A stretch of 5,644 bases of DNA, taken from positions 1 through 5,644 of the forward strand of contig DUFJ01000079.1 in the NCBI GenBank assembly GCA_013331925.1, in the 5' to 3' direction. Below the pieces are notes generated by a model. The model was given only the letters and a program-made list of their open reading frames with translations, was not told the origin of the DNA and searched no databases. Positions 5,442 to 5,644 of the stretch are shown piece by piece. This stretch comes from Candidatus Iainarchaeum sp. Lineage in GTDB: Archaea; Iainarchaeota; Iainarchaeia; Iainarchaeales; UBA10191. Made by a program: the position numbers and the translations under genes. Numbering within the stretch: the stretch's first letter is position 1; each line of letters begins with the position of its first letter.

Positions 5442-5644
5442 TCAGTTTTTTGAAAAGCGAATTCTTACAAAAAGTATTGAAGCAGTCATTAATGCTACAA
5501 AAATCAAAAGCCAGGAGGCTTCTTCAGGAATTGAAGGCGGCTTGGGACTGCTGAATTTGCCTTCAATTCCTGAAGAAGCCTCCTGGCTTTTGATTTTTGT
5601 AGCATTAATGACTGCTTCAATACTTTTTGTAAGAATTCGCTTTT
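5442..5644 (-). CDS. 3' end of a minus-strand gene: C-terminal transmembrane tail of an unknown protein
   Basis: Read on the minus strand, an open frame enters from the window edge and stops at TGA (5444-5442), four bases from the stop of the + strand gene, so the two genes converge. The last 36 or so residues look like a genuine membrane anchor: a proline-rich linker (FSSPKPPSIPEEAS), the hydrophobic run WLLIFVALMTASILFV, then a short basic tail RIRFSKN. Only about 5442-5558 should be trusted. Beyond that the frame runs into the mirror copy of the same sequence (the right arm of the inverted repeat), where the translation is simply the antisense of the gene's own end. I cannot name the family; a C-terminally anchored surface protein is one option. 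It has no start in view and would be missed by a start-requiring gene finder. Confidence 0.5.
   Translation of the reverse strand, partial: KRILTKSIEAVINATKIKSQEASSGIEGKFSSPKPPSIPEEASWLLIFVALMTASILFVRIRFSKN
5453..5644. repeat. Perfect 86-base inverted repeat with 20-base spacer, running to the window end
   Basis: Arms 5453-5538 and 5559-5644 are exact reverse complements over all 86 bases, checked base by base, around the spacer 5539-5558. The right arm stops only because the window stops, so the repeat may be longer. The left arm is the C-terminal coding end of a minus-strand gene. The size and exactness are far beyond a terminator hairpin, and no transposase or other mobile gene is near. 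The simplest reading is a fold-back chimera at a contig end, from amplification or assembly; a true hairpin or palindromic junction is the alternative. Confidence 0.97.

Noticed and set aside
5416..5644. + strand open frame crossing the palindrome and also encoding the hydrophobic run in the right arm
   Set aside because: It has no usable start before the spacer (first TTG at 5542) and shows the membrane segment only because the right arm mirrors the left. The minus-strand version has a stop in the expected place next to the converging gene.
5453..5644. Palindrome as a transcription terminator or inverted-repeat transposon (MITE)
   Set aside because: An 86-base perfect stem is too long for a terminator, and archaeal terminators are mainly T-runs. 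No target duplication can be judged because the window ends in the arm, and the arm carries what looks like ordinary coding sequence.

Overview
This window looks archaeal. The start sites follow archaeal habits: A/T-rich TATA-like boxes lie just upstream of two genes, and one of these leaves almost no leader. The gene content also fits: an archaeal-type secretion/pilus ATPase with two small T2SSF membrane proteins, and a PAC2-family protein ending in a proteasome-docking tail. A DPANN-type lineage (for example Diapherotrites or a relative) is a guess from the overall flavour, not something the sequence proves. The window begins inside an open frame and ends inside a perfect inverted repeat, so it is probably a whole short contig with both ends cut.

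Layout, left to right. (1) Bases 1-2978 hold a tightly overlapping three-gene operon on the + strand: a GspE/VirB11/TadA-type ATPase (start possibly cut off) and two separate single-domain T2SSF inner-membrane platform proteins, a Tad/Epd-like arrangement. No pilin or prepilin peptidase is in view. (2) After a 77-base gap with a TATA-like box comes a 350-residue homologue of LpxC, the zinc deacetylase of bacterial lipid A synthesis, which is unexpected in an archaeon. The metal ligands are kept, but the residue matching E. coli Asp246 is Val, and there is an extra block of about 45 residues between the two halves. The gene looks more A/T-rich than its neighbours. (3) After a 95-base gap with another TATA-like box comes a PAC2-family gene (C-terminal Met-Tyr-Ala, an HbYX motif). 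It is followed 10 bases later by a small, lysine-rich, helical protein of unknown function, probably in the same transcript. (4) Bases 5438-5644 hold the 3' end of a minus-strand gene (stop at 5442-5444), whose product ends in a transmembrane helix. This region is folded into a perfect 86-base inverted repeat with a 20-base spacer, and the repeat runs to the last base of the window.

How the parts relate: the first three genes work as one machine (motor plus membrane platform). The LpxC-like gene has its own promoter and no evident functional link to either side. The PAC2 gene and its partner may act in proteasome assembly or regulation. The terminal palindrome is most simply a fold-back (chimeric) end copied from the C-terminal end of the minus-strand gene, although a real DNA hairpin cannot be excluded from sequence alone. 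No rRNA, tRNA, CRISPR array, insertion sequence or phage gene was seen.
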